A DNA stretch of 64,000 nucleotides from Gammaproteobacteria bacterium (GTDB taxonomy: Bacteria; Pseudomonadota; Gammaproteobacteria; Pseudomonadales; Oleiphilaceae): assembly GCA_002747055.1 (NCBI GenBank), contig PDSQ01000027.1, positions 57,443-121,442 of the forward strand, written 5' to 3'. The position numbers were made by a program, and so were the translations under genes. Shown here piece by piece: positions 53,820 through 63,719 of the stretch (the stretch's first letter is position 1; each line of letters starts with the position of its first letter). The notes under the pieces were generated by a model that did no database searches, had not been told where the DNA came from, and was given only the letters and a program-made list of their open reading frames with translations.

Positions 53820-56192
53820 ATGAAATTTAGCGAACAGTGGCTAAGAGAGTGGGTCAACCCGGAGCTGGGTACACAAGAATTGGTTCAGCAGCTTACTATG
53901 GCGGGCCTGGAGGTGGATACTGTCGAGCCTGTCGCCGGCGCGTTTCATGGTGTCGTTGTGGCGGAAGTGGTATCGGCTGAGAAGCATCCAGATGCCGATA
54001 AGCTGAGTGTTTGCCAGGTATCCGATGGCCGGATGGAATACCAGGTTGTCTGCGGTGCTCCCAATGTTCGGGCCGGATTGAAAGCTCCGTTCGCACAGGT
54101 TGGCGCTGTTTTGTTGGGTGATTTTAAAATTAAAAAAGCCAAAATTCGCGGTGTCGAATCGAACGGGATGTTGTGTGCCGAGTCGGAATTAGGTTTGTCT
54201 GACAACTCGGAGGGTATCATGGAGTTGTCGCCGGATGCGCCGGTCGGTAGTGACTTCAGGCAATATATGGAACTGGATGATTATGTTATCGAGGTGGATC
54301 TGACGCCTAATAGAAGTGATTGTTTATCGCTTGTGGGGCTTGCTCGTGAGGTGGCTGTGCTTAATCAACAAACGTTTCAGCCTAAGGCTATGTCGCCGGT
54401 TGCGGCTAGAATCGATGCTACCTTTGATGTAACGTTGTCCGCCCCTCAGGCTTGCGCCAAGTATGTTGGGCGAGTCATAAAGGGGGTAGACGTTTTTGCC
54501 AGAACGCCGTTGTGGATGAGAGAGAAGCTTCGCCGCTGTGGTGTGCGAAGCATCGACCCTGTGGTGGATGTGACCAACTTCGTGATGATGGAGTTAGGTC
54601 AGCCTATGCACGCCTTTGACCTGGATTTACTGTCCGGTGGCATCGATGTCAGGATGGCCAGAACCGGCGAAAAACTGTTGTTACTCGATGGTCAGGAAGT
54701 CGAGCTGCGAGATGATACCCTGGTTATCGCTGATGAAAATCATGCGATTGCGATCGCCGGCATCATGGGAGGCAGTGATACCGGCGTAAACGAGAAGACC
54801 CAGGACATTTTTTTGGAGAGTGCGTTTTTTAATCCTGCGGCTATTGCCGGAAAAGCTCGAAGCTATGGTTTGCATACGGACTCGTCTCATCGGTTTGAGC
54901 GGGGAGTGGACTACGAGTTACAAGCTGTTGCCGTGGAAAGAGCGACCCAGTTGTTACTGGATATCGTCGGTGGTGAACCGGGTCCGATCATTGTCAAGTC
55001 TGACAAGAAGCATCTTCCTGCTCGGCGAGTGGTTAGTTTGCGTTATGAGAAAGTGCATTCTTTGTTGGGGGTGGAAATAGACAAAACCGAAATAGAGGAA
55101 ATTCTCGCTCGGCTTGGCTTGGTGGTCGATAAGCTGACTAAAGACGGATTCCAGGTGACCGTGCCGGGATATCGATTCGACATTGCCATCGAAGCTGATT
55201 TGATTGAAGAAGTCGGTCGCATATTCGGTTATGACAACTTGCCTGTCACTGAGCCAAAGGGGAGCCTGTCTTTGACTGAGATACCCGAAACGAGCACCTC
55301 GCTGGAGCGAGTGGTCGATCATCTGGTATCACTTGGCTACCAGGAAGTGGTGACCTACAGTTTCGTCGAACCCAAGTCGCAAGCGGCACTGAACCCCGGT
55401 TTTACAGGAATCACGCTGGCCAACCCCATTTCCGGCGATATGTCGGTGATGAGAACCTCTTTGTGGCCAGGGCTTGCCAAGGTGGTAGCCTATAACCAAA
55501 ACCGTCAGCAAGTGCGCCTCAAGTTGATTGAAACCGGGCTGACGTTCCATACTGAAAACGGTGCAATTGTTCAAAAACCGAAATTGGCAGGTATTCTGGC
55601 CGGTCGCAGAAACAGAGAAAACTGGACTGCGGATAAATCCAGTTTCGATTTTTATGATGCGAAAGCCGATTTGGAATCGCTGCTCACTATTCTGGGCGGC
55701 GGTTTTACCTTTGATAAAGCCGCACATGAAGCAATGCACCCTGGTCAGTGTGCCGCAATTTCAAAAAATGGTGTGACTTTCGGTTATTTGGGTGCGTTAC
55801 ATCCGAGTTTATATAAAAAACTGGAATTAAATGGTTCTGCGTTTATTTTTGAACTAAGCTTAGATATATTGGATAGTGGTAAGCTACCAAAATTTAAAGA
55901 GTTTTCGAAATTTCCGGAAGTTCGGCGAGATTTGGCTATCATGGTAAACGATCGGGTTTGTTATTCCGACGTCGAATCCGTAATCAAACAGACCGCCGGA
56001 GAGTGGTTGTCTGACGTTTTGGTATTTGATAATTATCAAGGCGAGGGAATAGAGCCAGATCAAAAAAGTTTGGCTATTGGTATTACCTGGCAACACCCGA
56101 CACGCACCTTGAACGATGAAGAAGTGTCGGATATATTCAATGGTGTCATTGTTGCGTTGGAGCAAAATTTTGATGCGACTTTGAGGAGTTGA
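53820..56192 (+). CDS. pheT: Phenylalanyl-tRNA synthetase beta subunit
   Basis: A 790-residue subunit. It begins MKFSEQWLREWVNPELGT and carries an EMAP-like tRNA-binding domain (about residues 40-150, AEKHPDADKLSVC), B3/B4 editing domains (DSSHRFERGVDYEL), a B5 domain, a catalytic-like core and a C-terminal ferredoxin-fold anticodon domain (FKEFSKFPEVRRDLAIMV). The ATG follows GGAAGAG. Confidence 0.97.
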   Translation: MKFSEQWLREWVNPELGTQELVQQLTMAGLEVDTVEPVAGAFHGVVVAEVVSAEKHPDADKLSVCQVSDGRMEYQVVCGAPNVRAGLKAPFAQVGAVLLGDFKIKKAKIRGVESNGMLCAESELGLSDNSEGIMELSPDAPVGSDFRQYMELDDYVIEVDLTPNRSDCLSLVGLAREVAVLNQQTFQPKAMSPVAARIDATFDVTLSAPQACAKYVGRVIKGVDVFARTPLWMREKLRRCGVRSIDPVVDVTNFVMMELGQPMHAFDLDLLSGGIDVRMARTGEKLLLLDGQEVELRDDTLVIADENHAIAIAGIMGGSDTGVNEKTQDIFLESAFFNPAAIAGKARSYGLHTDSSHRFERGVDYELQAVAVERATQLLLDIVGGEPGPIIVKSDKKHLPARRVVSLRYEKVHSLLGVEIDKTEIEEILARLGLVVDKLTKDGFQVTVPGYRFDIAIEADLIEEVGRIFGYDNLPVTEPKGSLSLTEIPETSTSLERVVDHLVSLGYQEVVTYSFVEPKSQAALNPGFTGITLANPISGDMSVMRTSLWPGLAKVVAYNQNRQQVRLKLIETGLTFHTENGAIVQKPKLAGILAGRRNRENWTADKSSFDFYDAKADLESLLTILGGGFTFDKAAHEAMHPGQCAAISKNGVTFGYLGALHPSLYKKLELNGSAFIFELSLDILDSGKLPKFKEFSKFPEVRRDLAIMVNDRVCYSDVESVIKQTAGEWLSDVLVFDNYQGEGIEPDQKSLAIGITWQHPTRTLNDEEVSDIFNGVIVALEQNFDATLRS

Positions 56193-56269
56193 TGGACTTT
56201 GGTTTGGTACAACGTGGCCGGGTGGAAACCTAGCCTGGTCAAATTTGATTATTCGTAAGAGTGAATGGT

Positions 56270-56575
56270 ATGGGTGCTTTGACAAAAGCAGATATGGCAG
56301 AATGCCTGTATGAAGAAGTTGGCCTGAACAAGCGGGAAGCAAAGGAGTTGGTCGAGTCGTTTTTTGACGAAATCAAAAATTCGTTAAGCCACAATGAACA
56401 GGTAAAGCTGTCTGGTTTTGGGAATTTTGACCTCCGGGACAAAAAGCAACGGCCTGGTCGTAACCCGAAAACAGGCGAGGAAATTCCAATAACAGCGCGA
56501 AGAGTAGTCACTTTTCGACCAGGACAAAAACTAAAAGCGAAAGTAGAAGCATATGCTGGAACCCAGTCACAATGA
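56270..56575 (+). CDS. ihfA: Integration host factor alpha subunit
   Basis: A 101-residue DNA-bending protein of the HU/IHF family, beginning [21 protein letters not shown]. The DNA-binding arm region [16 protein letters not shown] is complete. ATG 56270 is standard for the family; a GTG three codons upstream is possible. Its 3' end overlaps the merR-type gene by 23 bases, as in Pseudomonas. Confidence 0.96.
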   Translation: MGALTKADMAECLYEEVGLNKREAKELVESFFDEIKNSLSHNEQVKLSGFGNFDLRDKKQRPGRNPKTGEEIPITARRVVTFRPGQKLKAKVEAYAGTQSQ

Positions 56576-56912
56576 CGAACTGCCGCCAATACCAGGCAAG
56601 CGCTATTTTACGATAGGCGAAGTAAGCGAACTCTGTAGTGTCAAGGCTCATGTTCTGAGATACTGGGAACAGGAGTTTACCCAGTTGGCGCCGGTAAAGC
56701 GACGTGGTAATCGACGCTATTACCAGCGGCAGGATGTGTTAACTATTCGTCAGATCAGAAGCTTACTCTATGATCAAGGTTATACCATAGGGGGAGCCAA
56801 GCAGAAGCTGAGTAGTAGTGACGCAAAAGAGGATTCCAGTCAATACAAACAGCTCATTCGTCAGATGATCATTGAACTGGAGCAAGTGCTGGAAGTGCTA
56901 AATCATCCCTGA
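56553..56912 (+). CDS. MerR-family transcriptional regulator
   Basis: A 119-residue regulator with an N-terminal winged helix-turn-helix ([40 protein letters not shown]) and a short C-terminal helix for dimerisation. It lacks the cysteines of metal-sensing MerR proteins. Genes of this type follow ihfA in many gammaproteobacteria; their targets are mostly unknown. Confidence 0.93.
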   Translation: MLEPSHNDELPPIPGKRYFTIGEVSELCSVKAHVLRYWEQEFTQLAPVKRRGNRRYYQRQDVLTIRQIRSLLYDQGYTIGGAKQKLSSSDAKEDSSQYKQLIRQMIIELEQVLEVLNHP

Positions 56913-57048
56913 TAACAGGGTGATGTAAAACGGAAAAATCCAGTTGAGGCTATTTATTTCTGATTTTGATATTTATTTCCAGCTTCAAGTGGGGTACCAT
57001 TTCCCTCCGCTTGAGAATGGATCCCTTTCATACTTTGGCAGTTTTTAT

Positions 57049-57125
<77 letters not shown>

Positions 57126-57262
57126 GTTTTCATGAGGTTTTCAAAGGCCAATGTAGCCTTTGTGCACCCTTGAAATAATCATCGAGTTACTGCCCCCAAT
57201 CTGCATCTTCAAAATTGGTTCAAGTATAAGGTTTTTCACACTCTTTTACGAAGAGCCCAAGA

Positions 57263-58291
57263 TTATGACTTAGCGATATACGATAGCTCGACCAGCTGCA
57301 ACGGATTGTTGTTCAACGCGGGGGTAAAGTATGCTGTGTCATGATTGTTATCGTTCAGATTTAACATGACGGTCAGGTATATTTTTCCGTCAATGATCTC
57401 ACTGCAGCTCAATACCGTACCGGTTTTTTCATGCTCGGAGTTTTCAATTGCCGCTCCAACCACCGACTGACTGGAAGGGGGGGGAGTATTGGCTAATTCG
57501 CTTTGCATAACACGCAGCTGTTTCTTTTCTCTGCCCAGGTACTTTATCCTGGCGACTATTTCCTGGCCTGTGTAGCATCCTTTGTTGAAGCTGATTGCGT
57601 TCAGGTAGTGCAGATTGAAGTTTTGTGGCACATATTTGTCTATGTGCGTTATTTCAAGCCTGGGTATACCGTAATAGATTTCGATACTTCTCCAAGTGGC
57701 ATGGTTGCTCGCCAATGTCGGTGTATTTATCGACCGGAAAAACTCAATTAGGTCAGCGGGTGTGCCATAGACCTCGAACAGAGGGGTATGTTGGGCGACT
57801 CTGGTTAGTATGATTCTGCCATTGGCGACCGTCGCACCTGATTCCTCGGGCAGCTTGGTATCTGCAATTGACGTATTGTTACCTGCGAACAGTCCGACAA
57901 CGCTAATTTCTTTGCTTATCGAGACGGATGCCTTGGAGAAAACGATGTATTTGTTGATGTGGGCGAGAAATGAAGCGGCGGTGCTGGTAGGAACCCGGAG
58001 TAAATAACCGGGATCGTTTTGTGAGCTATCCATCACGAGTTGGAACAATGCAACCATTTTGCCTTTGGCCGTGCAAGCCGCTCCCATCGATGATTGAGTT
58101 GCTGATATTTGCCTGACATCGCAGGTAATTTGTCCCTGCAGGAACTTTTCTGCGTCGGGGCCAGAGAGATGTAAGATCGAGTCATCGGAAAGCGGGCATA
58201 GGATGTGGGCATTTCCGTTTATGACTGATGAATCGAGTGTTGCCAATGGCGTTATTTGTGTATTGTTAACTTGCTTCCAGAACTCGTTCAT
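57263..58291 (-). CDS. ygfZ: Folate-binding protein YgfZ (iron-sulfur cluster repair)
   Basis: A 342-residue member of the glycine-cleavage T-protein fold with the diagnostic motif KGCYTGQEIVAR. YgfZ uses tetrahydrofolate to help assemble or repair certain iron-sulfur enzymes. SDSILHLSGPDAEKFLQGQIT near the start is also typical. It lies next to the oppositely clustered sdhE-ygfX pair on the same strand, a common arrangement. Confidence 0.93.
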   Translation of the reverse strand: MNEFWKQVNNTQITPLATLDSSVINGNAHILCPLSDDSILHLSGPDAEKFLQGQITCDVRQISATQSSMGAACTAKGKMVALFQLVMDSSQNDPGYLLRVPTSTAASFLAHINKYIVFSKASVSISKEISVVGLFAGNNTSIADTKLPEESGATVANGRIILTRVAQHTPLFEVYGTPADLIEFFRSINTPTLASNHATWRSIEIYYGIPRLEITHIDKYVPQNFNLHYLNAISFNKGCYTGQEIVARIKYLGREKKQLRVMQSELANTPPPSSQSVVGAAIENSEHEKTGTVLSCSEIIDGKIYLTVMLNLNDNNHDTAYFTPALNNNPLQLVELSYIAKS

Positions 58292-58321
58292 GGCGATTGT
58301 CGAATTGTTGAGTTGGCTTTT

Positions 58322-58759
58322 TTAAGTTATGTCTTTTAGTTTGATGGCAACCCGCAGGCGTCTGAAATCGTCCAATCTACAATTATCACGAGTGAGCAAC
58401 AAATAGAGTGGCAGCGGTGATGTTTCAGCTTTTAGATTCAATACAGATAGCGTCGGGTGGATGATAGTTGCACTGCCCAGCCTTGCCTTGTGTTTGGTGC
58501 CGCTTTTTGTCCAATAATGAAGGCAGTGGTTAGACGCCGTTATTTGTTGTACTGAATCCGGGTGCATCAGCAAACCTTGTTTTATTATCAGGTCAACAGC
58601 GACGGTTACAGCCAATAGTGTCGCTGTGACGCTTCCCCAGCCAGGCAAATCGAGGTGAGCGATCGCTACTACTATGGTGACTGGAATCGCCACACTCAAC
58701 AAGCAGATCCGGGGGGAGGCGGTCAGCTTCAGACTAATCGGGTTGAACACGGTCAACAA
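58322..58759 (-). CDS. ygfX: YgfX-like (CptA) membrane protein
   Basis: A 145-residue protein with two N-terminal membrane segments ([19 protein letters not shown] and [18 protein letters not shown]) and a C-terminal soluble domain with [25 protein letters not shown]. Size, topology and its 26-base overlap with sdhE match YgfX, which is encoded with SdhE and has been linked to cell-shape control (CptA). Sequence similarity is low, so context carries much of the assignment. Confidence 0.72.
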   Translation of the reverse strand: MLTVFNPISLKLTASPRICLLSVAIPVTIVVAIAHLDLPGWGSVTATLLAVTVAVDLIIKQGLLMHPDSVQQITASNHCLHYWTKSGTKHKARLGSATIIHPTLSVLNLKAETSPLPLYLLLTRDNCRLDDFRRLRVAIKLKDIT

Positions 58760-58982
58760 TCAAGGTAACTATTTTTTTGATATCCGGATCAGCCGGTTCA
58801 GTTTTTTTCATAAACCAGCTAAACATATCCTGGTCTTCGCATTCCAGCAACTTTTTATAGCGTTCCTTGTCATCTGGAGGCAGGTTTGGGTAAACCTCTT
58901 TGAGGAAAGGAACCAATAGTACGTCCAGTTCCAGCATGCCTCGGCGGCTGTGCCAGAATAGTTTGTTTTCTTCTACGCTCAT
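58734..58982 (-). CDS. sdhE: FAD assembly factor SdhE (YgfY/CptB)
   Basis: An 82-residue helical protein that helps attach FAD covalently to succinate dehydrogenase. The motif RRGMLELD is the conserved RGxxE signature. The C-terminal helices [20 protein letters not shown] are as expected. It starts the pair with ygfX and lies downstream of nadB on the same strand. Confidence 0.92.
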   Translation of the reverse strand: MSVEENKLFWHSRRGMLELDVLLVPFLKEVYPNLPPDDKERYKKLLECEDQDMFSWFMKKTEPADPDIKKIVTLIVDRVQPD

Positions 58983-59056
58983 AGTGAATCCGTCAAGTTG
59001 TCAAGTCAGGATTATAACGTGGATGCGTCGTACCGTATATGTTCTTTCATCTTTTC

Positions 59057-60664
59057 TCAGACCGAGCCGGAATAGTTTGCCGGGGTTAGAATAGTGTCTT
59101 CGGCACTGTCCAATCTGGCGGGATAGTCTAACGTATAATGGAGTCCTCGGCTTTCCTTTCTGGTTAGCGCACAACAAATCATCAGGTCTGAAACAGTGAC
59201 TAGATTACGCAGTTCCAGCAGGTCGTTGCTGACTTTGTAGTTGCTGTAGTACTCACTGATCTCCCGGGACAGCATATCGACACGGTGTTTGGCTCGCTGC
59301 AAGCGCTTGGTTGTCCTGACGATGCCAACATAGTCCCACATAAACCGGCGTAATTCGTCCCAGTTATGAGAAATCACGACATCTTCGTCTGAATCCGTTA
59401 CCAATGATTCATCCCAGTCAGGAACGGCGGGAGGTTCTTGAACCTGGTTCAGTCTGGCAGTGATATGTTGCGCTGCGCTTTTAGCGAATACCAGACATTC
59501 GAGTAATGAATTGCTGGCCAGCCGGTTTGCGCCGTGCAGACCGGTAAATGATGATTCGCCGACTACATATAGCTGGTCAACGTCAGTGGCACCGTGAATA
59601 TCTGTTATAACGCCGCCGCAAGTGTAATGCGCAGCAGGAACGATAGGAATGGGTTGGCTGGTGATATCGATGCCATACTTCAGGCACCCCTGATAAATCG
59701 TCGGGAAGTGTTCGGTGATAAATTCCGATGATTTGTGACTGATATCCAGATAAAGGTGATCGGCGCCGGTTCTTTTCATCTCGTGATCGATGGCTCGTGC
59801 CACTATATCTCTTGGTGCCAGTTCTTCTCGTTCATCGAACAAGTGCATAAAGCGTTTGCCGTCAGGAAGTTTTAATTTACCACCTTCACCGCGAATCGCC
59901 TCCGTTAGAAGAAATGCCTTGGCTTGCGGGTGATACAGGCAGGTTGGGTGAAACTGATTGAATTCCATGTTGGCGACTCGGCAGCCACTTCTCCAGGCAA
60001 TGGCGATACCATCACCAGTCGCGCCATCGGGATTGCTGGTATACAGGTAGGCTTTACTGGCCCCTCCGGTGGCCAGAACGACGAATCTGGCTTTGACTAG
60101 TTCAACGTGAGAGTTACTTCGATTCAGTATATAAGCACCCAGACAACGATTGCCGGGCAGCGACAGTTTTTTACTTGTAACAAGGTCAATGGCTACCCTG
60201 TTTTCGAGCAGGTCTATGTTTTCTGCCTGGCGCACTTTATCTACCAAAGCGGTGGATACCGCTTTTCCCGTTGCATCGGCAGAGTGAATGACCCGTCGGT
60301 GGCTGTGGCCGCCTTCTTTTGTTAGGTGGTATTCAGTTTTATTGTCGGGCAGCCTGGTGAAGGCAACGCCCTCGTCAATCAGCCATTCAATCGCTTGTTT
60401 GCCTCGGTCTATGGTGTGTTTTACTGTATTTGGGTGACATAGACCCGCACCAGCGTCGAGTGTGTCTGCGATATGGGATTCGACAGAATCCGCGTCATTG
60501 AGAACGGCGGCGATACCGCCTTGAGCATAGAGTGTCGAGCCACTCAGCGCTTCTGTTTTCGTGATTACGGCTATGCGAACCGAGGCAGGGAGATTCAGTG
60601 CAGTGGTCAATCCTGCAGCACCACTTCCGATAATAAGCGCGTCGTAATTAAAGGTAGCAGTCAT
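59057..60664 (-). CDS. nadB: L-aspartate oxidase
   Basis: A 535-residue flavoenzyme that oxidises aspartate to iminoaspartate, the first step of NAD synthesis. The FAD motif [13 protein letters not shown], the active-site stretch [24 protein letters not shown] and [19 protein letters not shown] are diagnostic. nadB is usually divergent from rpoE-rseA-rseB-rseC-mucD; here it is divergent from rseC directly. Confidence 0.96.
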   Translation of the reverse strand: MTATFNYDALIIGSGAAGLTTALNLPASVRIAVITKTEALSGSTLYAQGGIAAVLNDADSVESHIADTLDAGAGLCHPNTVKHTIDRGKQAIEWLIDEGVAFTRLPDNKTEYHLTKEGGHSHRRVIHSADATGKAVSTALVDKVRQAENIDLLENRVAIDLVTSKKLSLPGNRCLGAYILNRSNSHVELVKARFVVLATGGASKAYLYTSNPDGATGDGIAIAWRSGCRVANMEFNQFHPTCLYHPQAKAFLLTEAIRGEGGKLKLPDGKRFMHLFDEREELAPRDIVARAIDHEMKRTGADHLYLDISHKSSEFITEHFPTIYQGCLKYGIDITSQPIPIVPAAHYTCGGVITDIHGATDVDQLYVVGESSFTGLHGANRLASNSLLECLVFAKSAAQHITARLNQVQEPPAVPDWDESLVTDSDEDVVISHNWDELRRFMWDYVGIVRTTKRLQRAKHRVDMLSREISEYYSNYKVSNDLLELRNLVTVSDLMICCALTRKESRGLHYTLDYPARLDSAEDTILTPANYSGSV

Positions 60665-60888
60665 GGTGAGTCCTGATTTGTGACGGTATCTAACTGGTTA
60701 TTGAACTAAATATATCGCTTGCTGTCTATTTGAATGTCACTTTTAGGCGGTTAATCGTTTGATCGATCCGTGGTTTGGCTGGCGAGCGTCACGATTGCCT
60801 CGCTGGCTGCGGTAAAAGTTGCAAGGAGGGTGCGGAGTCGTTAGGCTAACACAGTATGAGTCGGTATATCGTCCGGTGTTCATTGTAG

Positions 60889-61419
60889 TTGGAAGAAGTA
60901 GGTAAGGTGCTGAAAGAAAACGGTAAAGTCGTCGCTGTTGATGATCAATACGCTTGGGTCAGGGTGGTCAGGCGTAGTGCCTGCGACGCTTGTCAAGCGA
61001 CTGCTTGTGGACAAAAAACCTTGTCCATGATGTTAAATCAGAAGACAGCGGATATCCCGCTTAGCAATGCCCTTGATTGTGCCGTTGGAGATGATGTGGT
61101 TATTGGTATTCCCGAAGTGTCATTGCTGAAGTTGTCTATTTTGACTTATCTTTTGCCATTGCTTTTTATGATTTTGTTTGCCGGTATTGGCGCCTTTGCC
61201 GTGTCGTGGTCGGCACTCTCTTCTGATTTGATTGCAGGGTTTGAGGTTGACAAAGTCACTGATTTGGTATCAGTTTTGTGTGGCCTGGGTGGGCTTTTCG
61301 CGGGTTTTGTTGGGGTCAGAAAAAAAAGTCGTACGCTGGAGAAAGATGACTCCTTTCAGCCGATATTGTTGTCTCGAAATCCGGCTGAGTTGCGCCTTGT
61401 GATGACTCCCCGTCACTGA
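60889..61419 (+). CDS. rseC: RseC/SoxR-reducing-system protein (MucC)
   Basis: About 176 residues with an N-terminal cysteine cluster (RSACDACQATACGQ) that fits the RseC family and two membrane segments (LLPLLFMILFAGIGAFAVSW and VLCGLGGLFAGFVGV). RseC is tied to SoxR reduction and to the sigma-E envelope-stress operon. The start is uncertain: TTG 60889 or GTG 60907. The 224 bases before it contain no sigma-factor, anti-sigma or rseB gene, though these are usually located here. Confidence 0.88.
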   Translation: MEEVGKVLKENGKVVAVDDQYAWVRVVRRSACDACQATACGQKTLSMMLNQKTADIPLSNALDCAVGDDVVIGIPEVSLLKLSILTYLLPLLFMILFAGIGAFAVSWSALSSDLIAGFEVDKVTDLVSVLCGLGGLFAGFVGVRKKSRTLEKDDSFQPILLSRNPAELRLVMTPRH

Positions 61420-61601
61420 CGTCTTCCCCGCCGCAGCTCTCCGGCCAGTTCCCTTGTTATCTCTCTCCGGCGAGCGGCAGTCGGGATCGCGTTACTAATC
61501 TTTAATTTGAATTTCCTTATCCCTTCCCCCAAATTAACCGGCTAACACGTGTTTTTATCTGACACTGCTTTCTATCAATCATAAAATATCGAGGATTACG
61601 C

Positions 61602-63047
61602 ATGGCCGTCGATTGTACTCTATTCAATAAACCACGTTCACATTTAATTGGTTGGGTGTTTCACTCTTTGGTAACTTGGATCGGCGTGGCCTGGTTGTTA
61701 TTGGCCAGCGCGATTGCAAATGCCGCCAGCTTGCCGGATTTTACCGAATTGGTCGAAGACTCATCCCCATCGGTGGTCAATATCAGTACGACCAGTAAAC
61801 CCGGTGCCGTTCGACGTGGTGCTTTGTCTGAGGAAGAATTAAGGCAGATCCCTGAGTTTTTTCGTCATTTCTTTGGTGCTCCAGGCCAAGGTCAACAACC
61901 GATTCCCAGGCATTCAATGGGGTCGGGGTTTATTGTTTCCGATGACGGTTATATCCTGACCAATAATCATGTCGTTGCCGACGCCGATGAAATTATCGTG
62001 CGGTTGAGTGATCGGCGTGAACTGGTTGCCGAGTTGATCGGAGCGGACGAGCGATCCGATCTCGCTTTGTTGAAAGTCGATGCTAAACGGCTGCCGGCCG
62101 TTAAAATGGGTAGCTCCAAGGAGCTGAACGTAGGTGAGTGGGTGCTTGCTATCGGTTCACCTTTTGGGTTTGACTACACAGTAACCGCAGGCATTGTCAG
62201 CGCACTGGGCAGAAGTTTACCTAACGAAAACTATGTGCCATTCATTCAGACAGATGTGGCGATTAACCCGGGTAATTCTGGCGGGCCTTTATTCAATCTC
62301 GATGGTGAAGTCGTGGGCATCAATAGTCAGATATACACCCGTTCCGGTGGCTTTATGGGTGTCTCATTTGCTATACCGATCGATGTGGCAATGGAAGTGG
62401 TCGACCAGATAAAGGCGAAAGGATTCGTGTCGCGTGGTTGGTTAGGTGTTCTTATTCAGGAGGTAAGCCGGGATTTGGCCGAATCGTTTGGTCTTCGTAA
62501 ACCTCATGGTGCGTTGGTCGCACAGGTTTTGCCAGACTCTCCGGCGGAACGGGCGGGTCTCGAAGCGGGTGATATCATCATAGTCTATCAAGGAGAGAAG
62601 ATTGGTCTGTCGTCTGATTTGCCCCATTTGGTCGGCCGGACAAAGGCGGGTTCAACGGTGGAATTAACGGTAGTGCGAGAGGGTAAAAGGAAAACCCTGG
62701 CGGTTACAATCGGTGAGTTGCCTAATCAGGACAGGATATCCAGGTCATCGTCAAAAACAGAAAAAGCGATCAACAAACTGAATATCCAGGTAATGGACAT
62801 TGATCGGAAACTGGCAAAACAACATGCCATAGATGGCGGAGTCAAGGTAGTCGAGGTGGACTCGGGTCCGGCCAAAGCAGGTGGTGTTAGAAGAGGTGAT
62901 ATTATTACCAGTATTAATCACAAGGCAGTGGAGTCGGTCAGTCAATTTGACCAGGTGGTTGACGGGCTGCCTGCGGGCAAGGCTATTGCCATTCGTTTGT
63001 TGCGTGATGGTAACCCCATGTTCGTTGTGGTCAAGCTAAATGATTAG
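61602..63047 (+). CDS. mucD: Do-family periplasmic serine protease MucD (DegP/DegQ type)
   Basis: A 481-residue HtrA protease with an N-terminal signal peptide ending near IANAASLPD. The catalytic triad is His123 (TNNHVV), Asp153 (SDLALLKVD) and Ser226 (GNSGGPL). Two PDZ domains follow (GWLGVLIQEVSRDLAESFGL and VVEVDSGPAKAGGVRRGDII). It degrades misfolded envelope proteins. It follows rseC as in the Pseudomonas algU-mucABCD set. A terminator follows. Confidence 0.95.
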   Translation: MAVDCTLFNKPRSHLIGWVFHSLVTWIGVAWLLLASAIANAASLPDFTELVEDSSPSVVNISTTSKPGAVRRGALSEEELRQIPEFFRHFFGAPGQGQQPIPRHSMGSGFIVSDDGYILTNNHVVADADEIIVRLSDRRELVAELIGADERSDLALLKVDAKRLPAVKMGSSKELNVGEWVLAIGSPFGFDYTVTAGIVSALGRSLPNENYVPFIQTDVAINPGNSGGPLFNLDGEVVGINSQIYTRSGGFMGVSFAIPIDVAMEVVDQIKAKGFVSRGWLGVLIQEVSRDLAESFGLRKPHGALVAQVLPDSPAERAGLEAGDIIIVYQGEKIGLSSDLPHLVGRTKAGSTVELTVVREGKRKTLAVTIGELPNQDRISRSSSKTEKAINKLNIQVMDIDRKLAKQHAIDGGVKVVEVDSGPAKAGGVRRGDIITSINHKAVESVSQFDQVVDGLPAGKAIAIRLLRDGNPMFVVVKLND

Positions 63048-63094
63048 TTTGCTGCAAGTGACAGTTTTATCCTGACGGTTTTATTCCGGGAAAG

Positions 63095-63121
63095 AAAAGG
63101 CTCTTCGTGGGCCTTTTTTTT
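63095..63121 (+). terminator. Rho-independent terminator after mucD
   Basis: AAAAGGC, a nine-base loop and GCCTTTT followed by more T residues form a clear intrinsic terminator about 50 bases after the mucD stop. Confidence 0.85.
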
Positions 63122-63126
63122 GGTTG

Positions 63127-63148
63127 TTTGCCGGGCAAAGCCGGCAAA
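63127..63148. repeat. 8-bp perfect inverted repeat at the intron remnant boundary
   Basis: TTTGCCGG, a six-base loop GCAAAG, and CCGGCAAA. It lies directly between the mucD terminator and the start of the group II intron-like sequence. It may be part of an insertion site or a second hairpin. Confidence 0.5.
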
Positions 63149-63149
63149 C

Positions 63150-63578
63150 CCGGTGACCTGAAAGAAGGTCTCGTCACCCTGATCGAGGGGAAGACAATCC
63201 GAATGGCGAAAGCGTCATTGGCCAACGATGGGGTTTGAAGGAAGCCATAGGAAGTAAGGTGTACATAACGTCAGTGAACCCGATTCGGCTGTGCATAGGG
63301 GTTAGCGTGCAGCATGGCGCGAAGCCCGATACTCGGTCAGCTATGTGAAGTGTTTGGGGATAGGATACCTTACAGGGAGCTGGTGTAATAACTGGGGAAG
63401 CCTGACACTGAACCCGAACTTTTTCGGGCGCGTTAAGCAAGAGGAGATTCAAGCCTGACGTGAGAGCGAGGTGGCAGATGAGCCCATAGTAGTGATGAAG
63501 TTTCGGCCAATGAAAGCGAATGATCGTGTGGAGGATAAAATCGAAACGATGATAAGCGGAGGTCTTGTCAATTCTTGA
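63150..63578 (+). mobile_element. 5' fragment of a group II intron (domain I and reverse-transcriptase N-terminus)
   Basis: From about 63150 the DNA reads like intron domain I: GTCACCCTGATCGAGGGG, AGTGAACCCGATTCGGCT, GGTCAGCTATGTGAAGTGTT, CTGGTGTAATAACTGGGG and GAAGCCTGACACTGAACCCG. At 63471 a GTG opens a frame reading VADEPIVVMKFRPMKANDRV and ending at a stop after 35 residues, like the N-terminus of an intron-encoded protein. The rest of the reverse transcriptase and domains V-VI are absent in the window. It differs in sequence from the remnant at 17.8 kb. Confidence 0.6.
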
Positions 63579-63717
63579 AAAAGAAAAAGAGAAATTTGAT
63601 GCAATTGATTATGGGCAACTGGGTGATGATGAAGCCGGTGATGTGGGTGATGAGCATGAAGTTGTCAATGGACTGTTGTCAATGCTGAAGATGGCGTATT
63701 CAGACACATTTAAATGA
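63565..63717 (+). CDS. Possible small acidic protein or gene remnant
   Basis: A TTG codon with GGAGG just upstream opens a 50-residue frame containing EKEKEKFDAIDYGQLGDDE and ending LLSMLKMAYSDTFK. Its composition is coding-like (charged, then amphipathic), but it begins inside the intron remnant, so it could be the tail of a gene disrupted by the insertion. No family was recognised. Confidence 0.3.
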   Translation: MSILEKEKEKFDAIDYGQLGDDEAGDVGDEHEVVNGLLSMLKMAYSDTFK

Positions 63718-63719
63718 AT

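Noticed and set aside
60820..60888. A strong Shine-Dalgarno-like AAGGAGGG before rseC as a sign of a hidden gene
   Set aside because: The frame after it stops within a few codons; it may be a relic but encodes nothing recognisable.
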